Shown: positions 1 through 10,481 of the stretch, piece after piece
How the letters are laid out: every line of letters starts with the position of its first letter
How positions within the stretch are numbered: the stretch's first letter is position 1
NCBI GenBank assembly: GCA_038277395.1
Contig: CM076196.1
Span: forward strand, 26,357,260-26,421,259
Reading direction: 5' to 3'
Length of the DNA: 64,000 nucleotides
Source: Dryocosmus kuriphilus
Taxonomy: Eukaryota > Arthropoda > Insecta > Hymenoptera > Cynipidae
Made by a program: the position numbers and the translations under genes
Notes under the pieces: generated by a model
Databases searched by the model: none
Seen by the model: only the letters and a program-made list of their open reading frames with translations
What the model was told of the DNA's origin: nothing

Positions 1-178
1 ATAAATTGAATAAATGTAAAGATAGTAGAAGTCGAGCCAGCAACCTTCCATCTACAAACCCGAATCGATGGATTTTGCATTAAAAAAATTGTGAATCCGA
101 CAAAACCGTAATTGACGGACTCCCCTTGTGAGTTCAATAATGTTTGTAAGATATAAAAAAGTAGAATAATTATCTGAC

Positions 179-432
179 CTGTGGTGGTAATCCTGCAACA
201 TTTGAATATGCTAAAGACTGAGGAATAACAGTTAAACCGACGGTAATTCCAGCCACTAAATCACCAAGTGCATCCTGTGCATTATACCTCGGTAACCACC
301 TCAAAAATGGCAACCTTTTATAAAGAGTCTTTTTCGTGCAAACTGCTTTTGCACGCCCTCTGGCATACTGTGCGGCCAACCTGCAGATGCTGTCTTTTTG
401 AGTCCTCTCGTCATCTCCGGGTTCTTCGACCA
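179..432 (-). CDS. Internal exon of an SLC26-family sulfate/anion transporter
   Basis: The 254-nt exon encodes a cytosolic N-terminal stretch followed by the start of the Sulfate_transp membrane domain. Recognisable blocks are RLPFLRWLPRYN, then GDLVAGITVGLTVIPQSLAY and SNVAGLPPQ, the family signature around the first membrane helix. SLC26 proteins exchange sulfate, chloride, bicarbonate or related anions across membranes; the closest style is the insect 'sodium-independent sulfate anion transporter' (SLC26A11-like). On the minus strand a pyrimidine-rich acceptor (TTTTCTTTCAAG) ends at 433 and a GT donor (CAG|GTCAGA) lies at 178-177. The exon starts with two bases that complete a codon from the previous exon (phase 1) and ends on a whole codon (phase 0). 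The next exon, expected to continue with YGLYGSF-like sequence, lies outside the window. The family call is secure; the exact paralogue is not. Confidence 0.9.
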
Positions 433-970
433 CTTGAAAGAAAATGAATTTCTATCAGTTTCATAAGTTCTCTATTTTTTAAATTAAAAATTACATTTAT
501 AATTATACTTTTCTAACTTTTGCAAAATTAATTCCAAACTAGATGAACTTTCATGCACCATAAAGCCATTCAAAAAACTTGGATTTTATTCTTTGCAAAA
601 CTCTTTTAAAATTTAATTTCTTAAGGCCATGTAACACATGCTTAGATTATACGGTTCCAACTTTACCGACATTTTCTTTGAGACCAACTTACGTCCATAC
701 ACAGTTAATAAATAAAAAGCTAAAATAATAAAAACTAAATAAAAAGCACTGAGGAACGTTTGTCTGGTCCTAAAATTTGATAATTGCAAAAAAAAAAGCA
801 AAATAATTTTTTTTTTTAATTATGAAAATTGAGGACTTGAGAAACGTTCCTTATTTCCTGCTATTTATTTTCCCAAATTTTCAACTCGATATCTCATTTC
901 GTGTGGACGTACGTTGCTCCCAAATAAAATGCCGGTAAAGTAAGAATTTTGTGACGTAAGTGAGTGCCAC
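433..970. other. AT-rich non-coding stretch
   Basis: No repeat, RNA gene or convincing exon is visible. A minus-strand open frame near 613-801 has low-complexity composition and no recognisable domain. Confidence 0.6.
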
Positions 971-2275
971 ATGCCCTTAAACGGAGAATTAACGGGACTC
1001 CTTTTATCCCACGGGACCTCTTTATTCTCTCATTATCCTTTATTCCACAGAACCCAATTATATCTAGGGAACCCCTTTTCCCACGGGACCCCTTTATCCA
1101 ACTGGACTCCCATTATCCATATTAGAACCCCCTATCCCACGGGACACCACCTACTTCTAAGAATCCCTTATCCCTGTGAAACCCCTTATAATGTGAGGTA
1201 CCACCTATTGTACAAAACTCGTATTATCCCTCAGGACCCTTTTATTCTACCGAACTCCACCTATCCCACGGGAATCCCATTTTACCTCAAGAAACTCTTA
1301 TCCTACGGGACTCCTGTTATTCCACGAGACCCTCATATCCAACTATCTTATATATCTTAATATCTCCTTATCCCACGGGACTCTTCCCTTATTCCTGGGG
1401 AACTCATCCTGTGGAATGCGACCTATTGTACAGGACTCCTATTATCCCTCACGATCCTTTTATTCCACAGAACTCCAACTGTCCCACGGGAATCCCATTA
1501 TTCCTCGAGAATCTCTTATCCCACGGGACTGCCTTTAACTCTCGGGACCCTCATATACAACGGGATTCTTCTTACCCCTTAACCGTTGGACTTCTCTTAT
1601 CCCACGGGACTCTTCCCTTATTTCTGGTGAACGCCTTATCCTGTGGAATATCACCTACATTACAGGACTCCTATTATCCCTCAGGACCCTTTTATATCAC
1701 AGAACTATACCTATCCCACGGGAATACCATTATTCCTGGAGAATCTCTTATCCCATGGGACTCCTTTTATTCCACGGGAGCCTCATATCCAGCGAGACAT
1801 TTATTAATTCTTATCCCTTGGAATCCTCTTATCCCACGGGATCCTTCCCTTATTCTTGGTGAACTCATTATCCTGTGGAATATCACCTATTGTACAGGAC
1901 TCCTATTATCCCTCAGGAGTCTTTTATTCCAAATAACTCCACATACCCCACGGGAACCCCATTATTCGTGGAACCTCTTATCCCACGAGACTCCCTTTAA
2001 CTCTCGGGACGGTCATATTCAACGGGACTCTTATTACCTCCTATTCCCTGGAATCCTCTTATCCCACGGGCCTCTTATTGTCCCTTATCCCATAGGACCC
2101 TCTCATCGCATAGGACCCCCTTATCCTTGGAGAAATCCTTATTCGATCGGACAGCACCTATCCTAAAGGACTCCTATATTCTCTCAGGACCCCTTCATCC
2201 AACAGAACTCCATCTATCCCACGGGAATCCCATTATTCATCGAAAATCTTTTATCCCACGGGACTCCTTCTTGAC
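971..2275. repeat. CCCACGGGA minisatellite with higher-order structure
   Basis: About 1.3 kb consists of degenerate ~20-23 bp units of the form TTATCCCACGGGACTCC, with recurring variants such as TTATCCCTCAGGACC, TTATTCCACAGAACTCC and TTATCCTGTGGAAT. The variants recur in the same order: the block CTTCCCTTATTC...GGTGAAC...CCTGTGGAAT appears near 1380, 1607 and 1843, giving a higher-order period of about 230-240 bp. Long open frames through the array are by-products of a unit with few stop codons. Confidence 0.9.
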
Positions 2276-3830
2276 AAAAAATCTAATACTACTCATAAAA
2301 TGGGCCCTAGGTAAAAAATGTAGAAATAAAAAATGTCGACCGCAAGAAACAAATATTATATTCTGCAATAATATAGTTTCTAAAGTACATAGTTCTAGAG
2401 AAAAATGAAAAAATCCCTTTTTCTTGAGAAAGAAGTCCAATACTGCCCATAAAATGGGTCCTAGGTAAAAAATGGTAACAAAAAAAGAGTCTGCCGGAAA
2501 AAAGTTATTTCCTGCAATAACATAATTTATAAAGTTCACAATTTTAGAGTAAAATTGAAAAAAATCCTTTTTTTGGGAAAGAAGTCTAATACTACTCATA
2601 AAATGGGCCCTAGGTAAAAAATGTAGAAACAAAAAATGTCGACCGCAAGAAAGAAAAATTATTTTGGGGAATAATATAGTTTCTGAAGTGCATAGTTTTA
2701 GAGTAAAAATGAAAAATCCCTTTTTCTTGAGAAAGAAGTCCAATACTGCTCATAAAATGGGTCCTAGGTAAAAAAGGTAACAAGAAAAAGTGTTAGCCCT
2801 AAAAAGCTAAGATTTTGGGTTGCAATAATATACTTTCTAAAGTTCATAGTTTTTGAGTAAAATTAAAAGAATCTCTTTTTCTTGAGAAGGAAGTATAATG
2901 ATACTGTGCATAAATTGGGTCCTAGGTAAAAATGGTAACAAAAAAAAAAATATATGCCGCAAAAAACTTGATTTCCTGCAATAACGTATGTTTATGAAGT
3001 TCATAGTTTTAGAGTAAAATTGAAAAAATCTCTTTCCCTTGAGAAAGAGGTATGATAATACTGTCCATAAAATGGGTCCTAGGTAAAAATGGTAACAAAA
3101 AAAATGTCTGCCACAAAAAACTTTATTTTCTGCAATGGCGTACTTTATAAAGTTCATAGTTTTAGAGTAAAATTGAAAAAATCCCTTTTTTTCTTGAGAC
3201 AGAAGTCCAATACTACCCATAAAATGGGTCCTAGATGGAGAAGGTAATAAGAAGAAGTATCGGCCATAAAAAGCTAAGATTATGCGCTGCAATAACATAG
3301 TCTCTAAGGTTCATAGTTTTAGAGTAAAATTTAAAAAATCTTTTTTTCTTGCGAAAGAAGTATAATAATACTGTGCATAAAGTGGGTCCTACATAAAAAT
3401 GGTAACAAAAAAAATATCTGACACAAAAAGCTTGATTTTCTGCAATAACGCATCTTTATAAAGTTCATAGTTTTAGAGTAAAATTGAAAAAATCTCTTTT
3501 TCTTGAGAAAGCAGTATGATAGTACTGTCCATAAAATGGGTCCTAGGTAAAAAAGGTAAGAAGAAAAATTATTGGCCCTAAAAAGCTAAGATTACGTGCT
3601 GCAATAACATAGTTTCTAATGTTCAAAGTTTTAGAGTAGAATTGAAAAAATCTCGTTTTCCTGAGTAAGAAGTATGATAATACTGTCCATAAAATGGGTC
3701 CTAGGTAAAAAAGGTAACAAGAAAAATTATTGGCCCTAAAAAGCTAAGATTACGTGCTGCAATAGTGTAGTTTATAAAGTTCATAGTTTTAGAGCAAAAA
3801 TTGAAAAAACGGTACTTTTTTTTTGTGAGG
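2276..3830. repeat. ~155-bp tandem satellite, about ten copies
   Basis: The diagnostic string TGGGTCCTAGGTAAAAA (or a close variant) recurs near 2303, 2459, 2609, 2761, 2920, 3078, 3230, 3386, 3540 and 3700, a period of 150-160 bp. Each unit also carries TGCAATAAC, AAAGTTCATAGTTTTAGAGT and a TTTTTCTTGAGAAAGAAGT block. Alternate units vary in GTCGACCGCAAG versus TGCCGCAAAAA versus GGCCCTAAAAAGC, hinting at dimers. It abuts the preceding minisatellite with no unique spacer. Open frames here are shadows. Confidence 0.9.
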
Positions 3831-4530
3831 TACTATTTGGTACAATTTCACAAAGCGTGCCTTTTTGGGTTTTTAAATCGAGCAATCCAAGTTGAAGTCA
3901 CTATGGGGAAAAATTAGGCTTGGTAGTATCTCTACCTTTCTCTTATACGTACATGAAGTCAAAGACAGGAATATGTATGTAGTTTACAGAAAAGCGTAAC
4001 CTTTTGACTATAGGACGATAACTTAGACTGCTCTAGTAGAAGCTGGTGACTTCTGATTAGTCGCAGAAATTTCTGTTACCAACCAGAATTCAGAATCTAA
4101 ATGTAAACAGCGCTGCACGCGACATTAGTAAACTCTCATCCTACTTCTTTCTCTACAGGCTGTCAGAGGAAATGACACAATGGTCATTAGATTAATGAAA
4201 AGCGTAAAAAGATCCTTGTGTGCTAAAATTATTTAAATCAGATGATTAAGTGGAGGTACGCAGATATTTTATTTCATCTTTAGTATCAATAATTCTAAGA
4301 AATTAAATTAAAATTAAATAAACAAACAAACTTAAACAATTTAAATTTGATAATAATTCAAATTTCGCGCCAAAATTGTGGTAGTATGTGGCGCTGCGAT
4401 CTAAGGTACGTTTTCTGAATTTTTGGTACGAATTTCCGCTCCCTGTGGGTACTATTTCAATTTTCATTGTGGCAACCCTGCATGTGGCTCTTACTAATGA
4501 GGCGTGGTCCAAATCTATTTTATTTTAATA
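3831..4530. other. Unique sequence, no gene recognised
   Basis: This 700-bp stretch has more balanced composition than its neighbours but no open frame with recognisable domains, no RNA gene and no repeat shared with the rest of the window. Confidence 0.5.
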
Positions 4531-4949
4531 ATACTAGTATTGCTGTCTCATGTCCAGGAGTGAAGTTAATATATTATCTAAAGCTACCGAGACAAGTGAC
4601 AATTCAAAACTTAATGTAATTTTAAACTCTTCATAAAGTATCAACAAAAAATTGTAAGTAATTTTAGGTTAGTCAATGTCTCTTAGATTATTGTAGCACT
4701 CTTATTTCTTATGATTATATCCTTGTTTTATAGAATTCATCCATTCCATTTATCTTGTAATCAAACATCTGATGAGGCCCGGCGTGTTCAGGCGAAAGCT
4801 AATTACTGCTTAAATAAACAATATTCTCAACCTGATTAGTAGATCGACAACCTTCAACATCTTTGGTATACGAGGGTCGGTTGAAAAGTCCGTAGTCTGA
4901 AACACAGATGGCGCCACCAGTGCGATTTTGCTCTAGCATTATATAGTAG
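4531..4949 (+). repeat. 419-bp direct repeat, copy 1 (contains a mariner left-end stub)
   Basis: This segment aligns without net length difference to 23061-23479 and differs at roughly 15-20 positions, mostly transitions. From 4871 it is the left terminal repeat of a mariner (CGAGGGTCGGTTGAAAAGTC, preceded by TA), cut off after about 79 bp. The same mariner end in copy 2 continues into a larger element. Immediately after copy 1 comes the left end of the first P-like element. The part before 4871 (about 340 bp) is a sequence of unknown nature. Confidence 0.9.
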
Positions 4950-4955
4950 CAAAGA

Positions 4956-5985
4956 CAAAGATATTATTACCATAGATGCGGTAAGAGATTAATTGGGTGC
5001 TGCTAAAGTTAGAGGTCGCTGTAGTCAAAAAGCAGCAGTTCCCCGCCGAGCCCTTCACCCCGTAAAATTATCAAATGTAATTAGCGCGGTTTCAAATATA
5101 ATATTTGAAATTGATATTTTGCCGAAAATTAAAAATTTATGAGTATCTCGTATTACATTATGATGTTATTTTGTTAATGTTATAGTTTATTATGAATATG
5201 TACCGAAGAATAAAATTTTGTTTCAATAAAACATTTTTTTTAAAATGAAAAGTAAATATAATTGTCAAACCTTTTTACGTATAAATATATATATATATAT
5301 AAAATTGTTAATTCACTTAAAAATTATTTAATAATATTTATATAATAAGTGTAAGATACATAATATTATTAACTGTTGCACTTTATGTTTTATATATAAT
5401 TACGTTTGCACGTTAGGCCACCGTCTCTTGCAGCTTTATTAATTAATTTTATTTTTAATTTAAAATTGTTAAGTTAAAAAATTGAGACTACTACGGGAGT
5501 TTGCGGTATAACACATTTCATACCGACTTCTAAGTCATAGTATTTTTTATTTTTTCAATACCTGTTCTATAAAATGAAAATAGATGACAGCAGGTAATTG
5601 TAGGTTTTTTCTAATTTTCTAATTGTAAATATTTAGAACTTTTCTCCTTGGTAATGCAAAAAATAAAATTCGTTTGAGCAAAGATATTTTGAGTCTGAAA
5701 GCAAAGTCGATGAGCTATAATTACTTAGAAATTATTATTATTCTTTGCCCAGAATTCTTATAAATCTTAATTTTATTATTATAAAATCCTTATTAATATT
5801 GAAATTACTTTTAATTTATAAATGCGAAATATTTACTGCAGAGCCTAAATCTCTATAAAGAGAAAATACCTAATTGGCGAAAAAATGCGAAAAAAACGAA
5901 TAACCCCGCTCTCGCAAAACGAAACAATCGCGTTATTCGCATTGTCAACGACAGCAGATATATAATGCAGTAATTATGCAATGGT
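4956..5985. other. 5' flank of the THAP exon in P-like element 1
   Basis: Very AT-rich sequence between the left terminal repeat and the promoter, including a short (AT)n run near 5290. Nothing coding is visible. Confidence 0.5.
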
Positions 5986-5994
5986 TATAAAAAG
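5986..5994 (+). promoter_or_regulatory. TATA box of the THAP exon in element 1
   Basis: TATAAAAAG lies 59 bp before the ATG at 6045, with an ordinary leader in between. The upstream 110 bp is locally richer in CG dinucleotides (CGAAAAAATGCG, ATCGCGTTATTCGC) than its surroundings. The position fits a core promoter with a start site near 6015-6020. Inferred from sequence only. Confidence 0.45.
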
Positions 5995-6044
5995 GCAAAA
6001 ATAAGTCATTATAGCCATTTTTTAAGTGCAAAGCGTGAGTAAAA

Positions 6045-6177
6045 ATGTCAAAAGTGTCATCAGTGAATCGTTGTGCATACAAGGGATGTACGAAAATAAG
6101 AACTGATGATGGCGTGATCCTCTTCTGGTTTCCAAAGAAAAGCGACCCGAGATTTGAGGAGTGGTGCGATCATGCCG
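6045..6177 (+). CDS. THAP-domain exon 1 of a P-like transposase (orphan)
   Basis: ATG at 6045 opens MSKVSSVNRCAYKGCTK..., the start of a THAP zinc-binding DNA-recognition domain. Visible are the first two zinc cysteines (C10 and C15, spacing CxxxxC), the FPKK segment and the conserved W before the exon end (EEWCDHAG). The exon ends at 6177 with a strong donor (GCCG|GTAAGT) in phase 1. This is the architecture of exon 1 at 12278-12407. The second half of the domain (the CxxH pair) should lie in exon 2, which I could not find before 11107, where the element ends. It is therefore an orphan first exon unless spliced to sequence elsewhere. The frame is undamaged. Confidence 0.8.
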
Positions 6178-6351
6178 GTAAGTTCTTTTACATTATTATT
6201 TTTGCTAAATTCTAAGTATTAAAGACCTATATTTTTTTATAAAGTGTGATTTATATATGCCTTTTCGAATGTACATATGTGAAATTATTATTATTATTAT
6301 AAATTAAATATTATTATAAATTATTATTATTATTATGTGAAATTAAATATT

Positions 6352-7352
6352 AAAATTGAGCGCTTCGCGCTCGATAATTACATTTTTTTAAAACACATTG
6401 TAGATTGGTAAAGTTTTTTTGTGATTTTCCAAATTTTCACAACACAGGATTTCGATTCTTAAAAGTAAAACGATGAGTCTTATAAAAATAAATTTTGTAG
6501 CTCTTTCCAACGTGAACAATTCTGCTTGTTAATATTTTCCAATATCTTGCATAGTTTTGCTGAAAAGCGGTTTTCTTTATATTTCATAACATATTTCACG
6601 AATAACTCAAAAACTACGCGTCTGCTCAAAAAAATGATAGAAAACAAATTTGTAGCCCTTTTTGAGGCGAACAACTTTGTTTATTATTATTTTTCCGTGT
6701 CTTGCATAGTTTGGCGGGAAATTTGCAATGTTTGATTTTTAATAACGTTTTATCGATTAAAACAAAAACCGTGCATTTTACCAACAAATGGTTAAAACAA
6801 AATTTGTAGATCTTTTCAAACTGAACAACTTTGTTCTATCAATTTATTGTATCTTGAATATTTTGGCGGGAAACCAGAGTTTTTAAATTTTAATAGCGTT
6901 TTCTTGATTAAAACAAAAACCGTTAATTTTATCAAAAAACGGTTCGAACAAAATTTGTAGATTTTTTTAAGATAAACAATTTTTACTCTCTTACATTCTT
7001 TTTGTATCTCTCATAGTTTAGCCGGAAAGTGGATTTTTTTATTTTGTGAAAACCATTTTTGATGGATAAAACCATAACCGTTGGTCAAAAACCGCTGGTT
7101 AACGAACTCGTCCTTTCTTTTTACCCCTTCAAGAAGTGTACTAAAGCGCACTCCATTCCGATTAGTCCTTCGAAAGTTATCGTGGGAACAGACTCCAACG
7201 ACGATGACGACGACGACGACGACGACAACAGACAGACAGACACCGTCGTAAAAACCGTTTTCTCGGATTCAGGAGGTCTCAAAACGTGGAGATTTCATGA
7301 AATCCGCGAAATTCAAATTTTACATAAATCTAATCCTTCTCTGATGAGAATG
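6352..7352 (+). repeat. Hairpin-ended dispersed repeat, copy A
   Basis: One-kilobase copy starting with the hairpin GAGCGCTTCGCGCTC, running through several diverged ~130-bp sub-blocks (each with CATAGTTT and 'aaaaccgt' motifs), an internal GAC/GAT trinucleotide tract (7199-7226) and a conserved end, CTCTGATGAGAATG. The same sequence occurs in reverse at 8598-9700 and, truncated, at 7612-8450. A 98-codon open frame (7059-7355) begins MMDKTITVGQKPLVNE and contains the D-run coded by the trinucleotide tract. It resembles no family I know. The repeat is probably a non-autonomous transposon; its class is unknown. Confidence 0.75.
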
Positions 7353-7611
7353 TAATAAACGCAATATGATTTATTCATTTCTTCAAAATACCGCAGTATA
7401 TTTTCTAAATGAGTAATCGATTAACACTTGTTATTTATTTGAAATAATTTTCATAAAGTGTCAAGAAAAACGTATTAACGTATTAACATAGAAATATTTA
7501 CGTTTGCATGGACAACAATATTTGAAAAGAGAATTGTTATTAATTGATCTGCTTAATGTTTATTTGTACCTATATATGCCTAATTCGCATTTTAAAGAAT
7601 TCATTCTTTTT

Positions 7612-8450
7612 ACATTCTCATCAGAGAAGGTATTAGATTTATACAAAATTTGACTTTCGCGGATTTCATGAAATATCCACGTTTTGAGACCTCCTGAATC
7701 CGTAAAAAAAAAAAAAAACGGGTTTTACGACGGTGACTGTCTGTCTGTTGTCGCCGTTGTCGTCGTCGCCCTTGTCGTCGTCGTCGTTGTCGTCGTCGTC
7801 ATCGTCGTTGGAGTCTGTTCCCACGATAACTTTCGAAGGACTAATCGGATTGGAGTGCGCTTTGGTACACTTCTTTAAGGGATAAAAAGAAAGAATTAAT
7901 TCGTTAACCAGCGGTTTCTGACTAACGGTTATGGTTTTATCCATCAAAAACGTTTTTCACAAAATCAAAAAATTCATTTTTCGGCTAAAAACTATGAGAG
8001 ACAAAAAAAAATTAAAGAAAGTAAAATTATTCATCTCAAAAAAATCTACAAATTTTATCTTAACCGTTTTTTGATAAAATGTACGGTTTTTGTTTTAATC
8101 AAGAAAACGCTATTAAAATTAAAAAACTCTGGTTTCCCGCCAAAATATTCAAGATACAAAAAATTGGTGAAATGCAAAGTTGTTCAATAAAAAAATATCT
8201 ACCAATTTTGTTTCAACCATTTTTTCATAAAATGTACGATTTTGTTTTAATCGATAAAACGTTATTAAAAATCAAGGTTTTCAAATTTAACGCCAAACTA
8301 TGCAAGATACGGAAAAATAATAATAAATAAAGTTGTTCGCCCCAAAAAGTTCTACAAATTTGTTTTCTATCATTTTTTTGATCAGACGCGTAGTTTTTGA
8401 GTTATTCGTGAAATATGTTATGAAATACAAAGAAAACCACTTTTCAGCGA
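7612..8450 (-). repeat. Hairpin-ended dispersed repeat, copy B (inverted, truncated)
   Basis: Reverse-orientation copy of the 6352-7352 repeat. It starts with CATTCTCATCAGAGAAGG and has a longer trinucleotide tract (about 7745-7815). It stops near 8450 in the middle of the AAGAAAACCACTTTTCAGC block, so the hairpin end is missing. A run of A near 7705 breaks the frame seen in the other copies. Confidence 0.75.
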
Positions 8451-8597
8451 CTAATCGGATTGGATAGTTATTGAAAAATCTGCCCGCTACTCAGGCGCAT
8501 TCTCATCACGTTTCTCGCGCTCACCAATAAATGAAATTATATATAGAACGTAAATTTCTTCATTTTTTACACAGTTTGGCTGAAAAATGCAATTTTT

Positions 8598-9700
8598 ACA
8601 TTCTCATCAGAGAAGGTATTAGATTTATGTAAAATTTGACTTTCGCGGATTTCATGAAATCTCCACGTTTTGAGACACCCTGAGTCAGAAAAAACGGTTT
8701 TTACGACCGTGTCTGTCTGTCTGTTGTCGTCGTCGTTGTCGTCGTTGTCGTTGTCGTCGTTGTCGCCTGTGATCGCGATAACTTTCGAAGGACTAATCGG
8801 ATTGGAGTGCGCTTTGGTACACTTCTTTAAGGGGTAAAAAGAAAGGACGACTTCGTTAACCAGCGGTTTTTGACCAACGGTTATGGTTTTATCCATCAAA
8901 AAAGGTTTTCACAAAATCAAAAAATCCATTTTTCGGCTAAACTATGAGAGATACATAAAAAATGCAAGAAAGTAAAATTATTCACCTCAAAAAAAATCTA
9001 CAAATTTTGTCTTAACCGTTTTTTGATAAAATGAACGGTTTTTGTTTTAATCAAGAAAACGCTATTAAAATTTAAAAACTCTGGTTTCCCGCCAAAATAT
9101 TCAAGATAAAGAAAAATAGTAGAGAACAAAGTTGTTCAATTAAAAAATATCTATAAATTTTGTTTTAAACATTTTTTTTTAAATGCACGGTTTTTGTTTT
9201 AATCGATAAAACGTTATTAAAAATAAAAGTTTTCAAATTTGCCGCCAAATTATGCAAGATAAGGAAAAATGATTAGAAACAAAGTTGTTCGCCTTAAGAA
9301 GATCTACAAATTTGCTCTCTATCATTTTTTTGAGCAGACGCATAGTTTTTGAGTTATTCGTGAAATATGTTATGAAGTATAAAGAAAACCAGTAAACCAC
9401 TTTTCAGCAAAACTATGCAAGATATTGGAAAATATTAACAAGCAGAATTGTTCACGTTGGAAAGAGCTACAAAATTTATTTATAAGACTCACCGTTTTAC
9501 TTTTAAGAATCGAAATCCTGTATTGTGAAAATTTGGAAAATCACAAAAAAACTTTACCAATCTACAATGTGTTTTAAAAAAATGTAATTATCGAGCGCGA
9601 AGCGCGAGTGCCAGCAGACGCGCGCCTTAGGCGCGCTCATACTTCGCGCGAAGCGCGGCGGGCGATGAGAATGTGCCCGCGAAGCGGGCAGATTTTTTTT
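8598..9700 (-). repeat. Hairpin-ended dispersed repeat, copy C (inverted, with GC-hairpin cluster)
   Basis: Full reverse copy of 6352-7352, extended past the copy A boundary by a cluster of GC-rich hairpins at 9595-9692: GCGCGAAGCGCG, GCGCGCCTTAGGCGCGC, CGCGCGAAGCGCG and GCCCGCGAAGCGGGC. Copies A and C form inverted arms of about 1 kb. The trinucleotide tract at 8720-8766 differs in length from those in A and B. Confidence 0.75.
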
Positions 9701-9704
9701 TTGT

Positions 9705-10481
9705 CAAAAACACTATGATAGATTTGTCTCAAAGTTTTATATTTTCACGGTCAGACCTACCGAAATAAAAGGTTCAAATCCAGGAACTAAGAAGATGAAC
9801 GATTTTTTGGGTATACAGCATGATTTATTTATTTATTCGTCTGGTACAGTATTAAACCACTTTCAAACAACTACAGGAAGAATATAGAGCAAGAATATGT
9901 CTTTGAGCTAATTGTAGGAGATGTTTTAACATCCCCTAAACATTGAAGCCAGGAAAATGGCATTCCTTAGTGCCTACACCTTCCCTACTTACTTTAATAT
10001 TATTTCATATCCTCATAAATTAATCAAAAAACCTCGCCTGATTTTAGTTGTCAAGAAATGTCGATATTCCGAATTCAGTGTTTAAGAGACAATAAAACAA
10101 CCCTTAAAGTAGATTCATAAATACATCATAGTATAAATAAACGTATATTGTACTTATTTTGAAGTCAGTTCCCACCCTGATATTTTAATCAGAACATCTC
10201 CTGTGTTTTTGATCACTAAGGAATGCCATTTCCCTGGCTTCAATGTTTAAGGGATGTTAAAACATCCCCTAAAATTAGCTTGAAGATATATTCTTGCTAT
10301 ATATTCTTCCTGTAGTTATTTGAAAGTGGTTTAATACCGTGGCAGATGAATAAATAAATAAATCATGCTGTATATCCCAAAAATCGTTCATCTTTTTAGT
10401 TCCTGGATATGAACCTTTTGTTTCGGTAAGTCAGACCGTCAAAATATCAAAATTTGAGCCAAATCTATCATAGTGTTTTTG
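9705..10481. mobile_element. Long-inverted-repeat MITE (~777 bp)
   Basis: The left arm begins CAAAAACACTATGATAGATT and the right arm ends with its complement (AATCTATCATAGTGTTTTTG). The arms are about 280 bp each (9705-9987 and 10200-10481), highly similar, and separated by about 210 bp. Both carry GGGATGTTTTAACATCCC-type palindromes and the AAGGAATGCCATTTTCCTGG block. There is no coding capacity. Flanks are A/T runs, so no target duplication can be defined. The class is unknown. Confidence 0.8.

Noticed and set aside
971..2408. Long plus-strand open frames (up to 251 codons) in the CCCACGGGA array
   Set aside because: They are periodic translations of the minisatellite unit with no start context or domain; the frame changes at each irregular unit.
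2237..3298. Minus-strand frames of 153-168 codons in the 155-bp satellite
   Set aside because: Repetitive FFLKKKGFF... patterns reflect the tandem unit; no protein family.
4769..4797. Hammerhead-ribozyme-like core (CTGATGAG...GCGAAAG), also at 23299-23327
   Set aside because: The CTGATGA and GAAA core strings are present, but helix II between them pairs poorly (GCCCG/CAGGC with a mismatch and an extra unpaired G next to the core), and no convincing helix I/III with a cleavage triplet was found. The second copy is only the duplicated segment, so it gives no independent support.
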